Assembly: GCF_000190475.1 (NCBI RefSeq)
Contig: NZ_AEWH01000006.1
Span: forward strand, 1-64,000
DNA from: Ornithinibacillus scapharcae TW25
GTDB taxonomy: Bacteria; Bacillota; Bacilli; Bacillales; Amphibacillaceae
Length of the DNA stretch: 64,000 nucleotides
Direction: 5' to 3'
A program made the translations under genes and the position numbers. Below the pieces are notes generated by a model. The model was not told where the DNA came from. It did no database searches and saw nothing but the letters and a program-made list of their open reading frames with translations. Positions 62,643-64,000 of the stretch are shown here, in pieces. Position 1 is the first letter of the stretch, and every line of letters starts with the position of its first letter.

Positions 62643-63836
62643 TCATTCACTTCCATCACAATAAGAAGCTACAACAGCAGCCATAGCCTTCGCACTAATA
62701 ATAAGGCTCTTTTCATTAATATCGAACTTAGGATGATGATGTGGATACGCTTCTCCAGATTCAGGTGTAGCCCCAACATAAAAGAAACAACCTGGTACTT
62801 TCTCAAGATAGTAAGCAAAATCCTCTGATGGGGGCTGTGGTGGAGTTTCCAATACAGCTTCAACCTCAGGTATAGACGCTTTCGCCAATACTAGAGCTAC
62901 ATGCTCCGTTATCTCTGGGTCATTACACAGAACTGGATAGTCATTCTTATATTCTAAATCGACCTTAACCCCATAAGATCTTTCTAGTCCTTCTGCAAAA
63001 GCACGGACCTCATTTTCAACCGTTTCCCTTGTCCCTGGAGACATTGTTCTTACATCCCCCTCCAAGGTAACCGTATCCTTAATGACATTAAATGTACCTT
63101 TCCCATCAAAATTACCGATTGTGATGGAAGCAGTATCAAAAGGATTAATCCGGCGACTAACAATTGTTTGCAAATTCATTACAAAGGAGCTTGCTGCTAC
63201 AATAGCATCATTAGCAAGATGTGGAGAAGATCCATGTCCACCTTTCCCTTTTACAACTAATTTAAAATATGAACGCCCAGTTTGGGTGTTACCACTTCTA
63301 TAAAAAATTTTCCCTGTTTCCATATTCGTCATCACATGAATACCGAATATCGCATCTACCCCTTCTAAAACACCAGCTTTAATCATTCCTATTGCACCAC
63401 CTGGTGGTTTTTCTTCTGCTGGTTGATGGATAACTTTTATGGTTCCTTTAAGCTGTTCTTTATGTTCTGCCAACGTTTCTGCTAACACCAACATATATGC
63501 TGTATGCCCATCATGTCCACATGCATGCATGACACCTTCATTTTTAGAGGCAAATGGTAAATCAGTCTCTTCTTTAATTGGTAAAGCATCAAAATCCGCA
63601 CGTATTGCTATCGTCTTTCCAGGTTTAGTGCCTTTAATAGTCACTACGATGCCTCTATTTCCTCCGAAATTTGTTTCAACAGCATCAACTGGTACCTCAC
63701 GATAAAACTCTTCTATATACTTAGCTGTTTCTTCTTCTTGAAAGGATAATTCCGGATGTTCATGTAAATAACGTCGAATATCAATGATGCGTTCTTTCTT
63801 CGCCGCTAAATTTGCCATTAGTTCGTCTAGTAACAT
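62643..63836 (-). CDS. M20-family amidohydrolase
   Basis: 397 residues. M20D peptidase/aminoacylase: metal site MHACGHDGHTAYML (near 103-116), the catalytic Glu in QPAEEKPPGGA (near 139), His in GIHVMTN (near 163), and the lid/dimerisation domain (about 185-300, starting FKLVVKGKGGHGSSPH). The last metal His is in YPHHHPKFDI (near 372). It removes N-acyl or other groups from amino acids or peptides; relatives include N-acetyldiaminopimelate deacetylase and indole-acetyl-amino acid hydrolases. ATG after AAGGAGG. Confidence 0.92.
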   Translation of the reverse strand: MLLDELMANLAAKKERIIDIRRYLHEHPELSFQEEETAKYIEEFYREVPVDAVETNFGGNRGIVVTIKGTKPGKTIAIRADFDALPIKEETDLPFASKNEGVMHACGHDGHTAYMLVLAETLAEHKEQLKGTIKVIHQPAEEKPPGGAIGMIKAGVLEGVDAIFGIHVMTNMETGKIFYRSGNTQTGRSYFKLVVKGKGGHGSSPHLANDAIVAASSFVMNLQTIVSRRINPFDTASITIGNFDGKGTFNVIKDTVTLEGDVRTMSPGTRETVENEVRAFAEGLERSYGVKVDLEYKNDYPVLCNDPEITEHVALVLAKASIPEVEAVLETPPQPPSEDFAYYLEKVPGCFFYVGATPESGEAYPHHHPKFDINEKSLIISAKAMAAVVASYCDGSE

Positions 63837-63874
63837 GATAAATTCCTCCTTGGCGATTTATTTATTGTATATAT

Positions 63875-64000
63875 CTACCTTTGCATGGATTCTTCCTTCT
63901 GCTTTTTGGTTACAGTAGGAATCAAGAATAAAATGGAAAGTAACGATACCGTTGCAAAAATGACATTTGTTATGATTCCAACCGTTGCTGCCATGTGTAC
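63875..64000 (-). CDS. C-terminus of a membrane protein, probable transporter
   Basis: Only the last 41 residues and stop are in the window; the gene runs off the right edge. The segment is one hydrophobic span (GIITNVIFATVSLLSILFLIPTV) followed by a short basic tail (TKKQKEESMQR). This is how major-facilitator transporters end. It lies upstream of the M20 gene on the same strand, 38 nt before its start, so the two could be one operon of solute uptake and hydrolysis. The family is a guess. Confidence 0.45.
   Translation of the reverse strand, partial: VHMAATVGIITNVIFATVSLLSILFLIPTVTKKQKEESMQR

Overview
The window is a stretch of chromosome from a low-GC, Gram-positive, endospore-forming, motile member of the Bacillaceae, in the broad Oceanobacillus/Virgibacillus/Ornithinibacillus neighbourhood. 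The clues are AGGAGG-type ribosome binding sites with frequent GTG and TTG starts, spore genes (splAB, a CotZ/CotY-type coat protein, CotO), a sigma-D-type promoter before a chemotaxis receptor, and long synteny with the Bacillus subtilis yjb and yjc regions. The genus is inference.

Positions 1-12700 hold the 3' part of a helD-like gene with a frameshift, an AraC regulator, a YkgJ-type Cys-cluster protein, an RNase H-like protein, HMG-CoA synthase (mvaS), a HesB/YneR-like protein, the large catalase KatE, a small GatC/AtzG-like protein overlapping an amidase, a VOC protein, an Fnr with the C-terminal iron-sulfur cysteines, and a multicopper oxidase. From 12700 to 24700 come an SDR, a DUF3784-like membrane protein, an orphan pair of peptide-type ABC permeases, CarD and MarR regulators, proC, a MOSC protein, a chemotaxis receptor, a DUF3841 protein, the spore photoproduct lyase operon splAB and a CBO0543-type membrane protein.

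Positions 24700-26300 are the most accessory part: a 21% cysteine protein, a decayed tyrosine integrase beside a lone tRNA-Val(GAC), and an intergenic array with a 20-bp period. From 26300 to 34700 lie a heterodimeric ABC exporter, yjcH-yjcG-yjcF, a DUF421 protein, and a spore-coat patch (cotZ, cotO, three small genes) with sigma-K-like promoters. From 34700 to 48200 are mgtE and a rodA-like gene, then the yjb/spx region in inverted order: prpE, rluA-type synthase, nadK, relQ, CYTH protein, truncated globin, spxH, pepF, coiA, mecA, spx.

From 48200 to the end lie glnB-amtB with two TnrA/GlnR-type boxes, a GNAT protein, a DUF4015-type protein, two convergent PQQ-dependent dehydrogenases, a pit/DUF47 phosphate pair, two metallo-beta-lactamase-fold proteins, a NERD protein, a 52-bp tandem palindromic array, a T-box-controlled trpS, an M20 amidohydrolase and the end of a membrane protein gene.

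The main non-gene signals are four intergenic arrays whose spacing is kept near whole helical turns (about 20, 20, 21 and 52 bp) while the sequence drifts, and a perfect Fnr/CRP-type palindrome, with a second near-match, before an unassigned 59-residue membrane protein.
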